From Mycobacterium lacus (GTDB lineage Bacteria; Actinomycetota; Actinomycetes; Mycobacteriales; Mycobacteriaceae): a stretch of 64,000 bases of DNA. The notes under the pieces are model-generated. The model made no database searches. It worked only from the letters and a program-made list of their open reading frames with translations, and was not told where the DNA came from. Each line of letters opens with the position of its first letter. The first letter of the stretch is position 1. Location: the NCBI RefSeq assembly GCF_010731535.1, contig NZ_AP022581.1:1091952-1155951 (forward strand). The letters run 5' to 3'. Below, in pieces: positions 62,232-64,000 of the stretch. A program made the translations under genes and the position numbers.

Positions 62232-63557
62232 CTAGTGCTGCGGGTGACCGAGGTGCTTGACGAACCACTCGCGGGCCAGCACCGCCACTTGCTCGAGCGT
62301 GCCGGGTTCTTCGAATAGGTGGGTGGCGCCGGGGACCACGGTGAGCTGGCATTCGGCCGGAATCGCAGCCTGCGCACGCCGATTGAGCTCGAGGACCAGC
62401 TCGTCGCGTCCACCCACTATCAAGAGGGTCGGGGCGTGCACCTCGCGAAGCGCCTCGCCCGCGAGATCGGGTCGTCCGCCGCGGGACACCACCGCGGCTA
62501 CCTTGACGCCGGGATGCGCCGCCGCGGCCAGGGCCGCGCCCGCACCGGTGCTGGCGCCGAAATAACCGACCGGCAATGCGGCCGTGTCGGGTTGGCCGGC
62601 CACCCAGTGCGTGACGTCGACCAGTCGACGGGCGAGCAACCCGATGTCAAAGACGTTGGCGCGGTTGCGTTCTTCGTCGGGCGTCAGCAGGTCGAACATC
62701 AGGGTGGCGAGCCCGGCGCCGCCCAGCACCTCGGCCACATATCGATTGCGCGGGCTGTGCCGGCTGCTGCCGCTGCCATGGGCGAACACGACGATCCCCG
62801 TCGGGCGCTCGGGAACGCTGAGGTGCCCGGCCACCGTTACCGGCCCGGCGCTCACCCGGACTTCCTCGTCGCGCAGCGGCGGGTCGCCCGGGTTGGCGTC
62901 GGCGACCGCTTCCAGCGAAGCGGTGCGGGCGCGGTCGAGAAGTGCCACCACCTCGTCGTCGGAGGTCTGCGTGAAGTTGCGGTACCCCTGGCCCACGGCG
63001 AAGTAGAGCACCGGTGTTTCCACGCACACCACCTCGTCCGCATAGGTGGCGAACCGCTCGGCGATGTCGGTCGCTCCGATCGGAACGGCCAGCACCACCC
63101 TGCTCGCACCCTCGGCGCGGGCGACCTCGCAGGCGGCCTGCGCGGTCGCCCCGGTCGCGACGCCGTCGTCGACGATCACCGCGATGCGGCCCTTGAGCGA
63201 AATCCGGTCATGGTCGCCGCGGAAGCGCTCGGACCGCCGCTGCAGCTCGGCCCACTGCTTGGTTTCGACGGCAGCGATGTCCCGGTCGCTGAGGCCAACC
63301 TCGCGCACCACGGCGTCGTTGAGCACCCGCACACCGCCCTCGCCGATGGCACCGAAGGCGAGCTCCGGGTGGAACGGCACCCCGAGCTTGCGCACCAGAA
63401 GCACATCGAGAGGCGCCCGCAGCGCCTTGGCAACTTCGAATGCCACCGGGACGCCGCCTCGCGGCAAACCCAGGACCACCACGTCTTGACCGCGCAAGTA
63501 GCCCAGACGCTGCGAAAGTTGCCGTCCGGCGTCGACGCGATCGTTGAATTGCCTCAT
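62232..63557 (-). CDS. phosphoribosyltransferase - alpha/beta hydrolase fusion (Rv0571c-like)
   Basis: A 441-residue two-domain protein. N-domain about 1-215: type I phosphoribosyltransferase with VLGLPRGGVPVAFEVA and the PRPP loop IVDDGVATGATAQAA. C-domain about 225-440: dienelactone-hydrolase-like with FAHGSGSSRHSPRN, nucleophile GASTGAG and a late HLFEEPGT. The Ser/Asp/His triad seems present. Rv0571c of the M. tuberculosis dormancy regulon has this plan; the substrate is unknown. ATG 63557 is preferred over GTG 63599 because the latter lies within the candidate DosR box. Confidence 0.88.
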   Translation of the reverse strand: MRQFNDRVDAGRQLSQRLGYLRGQDVVVLGLPRGGVPVAFEVAKALRAPLDVLLVRKLGVPFHPELAFGAIGEGGVRVLNDAVVREVGLSDRDIAAVETKQWAELQRRSERFRGDHDRISLKGRIAVIVDDGVATGATAQAACEVARAEGASRVVLAVPIGATDIAERFATYADEVVCVETPVLYFAVGQGYRNFTQTSDDEVVALLDRARTASLEAVADANPGDPPLRDEEVRVSAGPVTVAGHLSVPERPTGIVVFAHGSGSSRHSPRNRYVAEVLGGAGLATLMFDLLTPDEERNRANVFDIGLLARRLVDVTHWVAGQPDTAALPVGYFGASTGAGAALAAAAHPGVKVAAVVSRGGRPDLAGEALREVHAPTLLIVGGRDELVLELNRRAQAAIPAECQLTVVPGATHLFEEPGTLEQVAVLAREWFVKHLGHPQH

Positions 63558-63592
63558 TAGTCCAGTGTGGTCCACGCCGTGGCCCGACGGTA

Positions 63593-63606
63593 TGGTCACA
63601 AGTCCT
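63593..63606 (-). promoter_or_regulatory. candidate DosR box upstream of the fusion hydrolase operon
   Basis: On the minus strand AGGACTTGTGACCA fits GGGACTTNNGNCCC with mismatches only at the two ends. It lies 35 bp before ATG 63557 and would drive hydrolase-archease-rtcB. Confidence 0.55.
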
Positions 63607-63634
63607 TTTTGCCGACGGCCCGGCGAGCGGTCGC

Positions 63635-64000
63635 CTAGGAACGCTGGCCGACCAGCCGGTCGGTGGCGACATAGCGCAGCAACGCGCCGATCCCGTCGGC
63701 GGGTGCGATCTGGTCGTCGGCGCGAACCAGTGCGGCGCCAACGGCAATCGCGGCGAACGGCAACGCCTCATCGGCCCTTGCCACCCGCTCCACCGGTTCC
63801 CCGAATTCGGACAACACATCGGCATCCGGCGCGACCGCCGTACGCGCTTTACCGGTGACCACCGTGGCGTCGCCCAGCCTTCCGACGATCAGCGTGTCGA
63901 CGTCGCCGTCACGCAGCGCCGCGCACACGGCCGCGACCCCCTCGGCCGCCAACCCTGATCCGCGCCCGATTTCCGCTTCGAACCGTTCGGCGATGCCACT
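63635..64000 (-). CDS. release-factor-like protein (Rv2629/baeRF type), C-terminal part
   Basis: An open frame from the right edge to TAG at 63635, 121 residues. It reads GIAERFEAEIGRGSGLAAEG, VAAVCAALRDGDVDTLIVGR, PVERVARADEALPFAAIAVG and ALLRYVATDRLVG. This looks like the last domain of eRF1-type proteins (compare eL30-like folds) found in the baeRF family, which includes dormancy-regulon Rv2629. The N-terminus is outside the window, so the GGQ-like region cannot be judged. It lies 77 bp beyond the fusion hydrolase start on the same strand. Confidence 0.7.
   Translation of the reverse strand, partial: SGIAERFEAEIGRGSGLAAEGVAAVCAALRDGDVDTLIVGRLGDATVVTGKARTAVAPDADVLSEFGEPVERVARADEALPFAAIAVGAALVRADDQIAPADGIGALLRYVATDRLVGQRS

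Noticed and set aside
60751..62235. A 494-codon plus-strand frame over rtcB and archease
   Set aside because: His/Arg-rich composition and no family; the minus strand carries both well-defined genes.
62319..63560. A 413-codon plus-strand frame over the fusion hydrolase
   Set aside because: Antisense shadow; motifs of PRTase and hydrolase are on the minus strand.

Overview
The window is GC-rich DNA from a slow-growing Mycobacterium related to the M. tuberculosis and M. avium groups. The evidence is a single-chain FAS-I followed by acpS, a mycolate reductase, an LdtMt2-type L,D-transpeptidase, Mce-associated membrane proteins, frequent leaderless starts with TANNNT -10 boxes, and MIRU-like repeats. 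M. tuberculosis locus tags below are recalled homologues, not database results.

Layout. (A) 1-5,966 matches Rv1362c-Rv1365c: two Mce-associated proteins, a PAS-phosphatase-kinase-STAS stress protein and an RsfA-like antagonist. A foreign-looking pair of acyl-CoA dehydrogenases (1,062-3,490) is wedged inside it. (B) 6,121-24,404 is an accessory lipid or steroid-like catabolic island. It holds an amidohydrolase, a TetR-hotdog fusion, an acyl-CoA ligase with four overlapping acyl-CoA dehydrogenase genes, an LLM oxidoreductase, an SDR, a GntR regulator, a tandem CaiB-type CoA transferase, a KshA-like Rieske oxygenase, and SnoaL and MaoC proteins. Its right half is decaying: a ligase with a frameshift and a nonsense codon, a frameshifted MaoC, a truncated Rieske gene, and ferredoxin and P450 stubs joined tail to tail. 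(C) 24,628-57,506 is core chromosome, inverted relative to Rv2525c-Rv2495c numbering: the Rv2525c homologue, fas, acpS, an M20 peptidase, bcp, tRNA-Lys, ldt, tRNA-His, orn, a HerA-like ATPase, cmrA, an MFS gene and an MmpS-like gene. It then carries a remnant LLM gene, a TetR gene, scoAB-accD1-accA1-fadE19-hydratase-lyase and bkdABC. (D) 57,492-58,891 is a DUF222/HNH (13E12-type) pseudogene. (E) 59,111-64,000 is a dormancy-type cluster: DUF1876 protein, long hibernation factor, RtcB, archease, phosphoribosyltransferase-hydrolase fusion and a release-factor-like protein. Three candidate DosR boxes precede its transcripts.

How the genes work together. bkdABC, fadE19, accA1/accD1, the MaoC hydratase, the CitE-like lyase and scoAB form a complete leucine catabolic route from branched keto acid to acetyl-CoA and acetoacetate; the last enzymes also fit itaconate breakdown. 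fas and acpS supply and activate the FAS-I megasynthase, whose products feed mycolate synthesis, where cmrA makes the last reduction. The catabolic island would activate, dehydrogenate, hydrate and hydroxylate a CoA-linked substrate, but several of its steps are broken here. The dormancy cluster combines ribosome hibernation with RNA ligation. No rRNA, CRISPR array, intact insertion sequence or riboswitch was seen.
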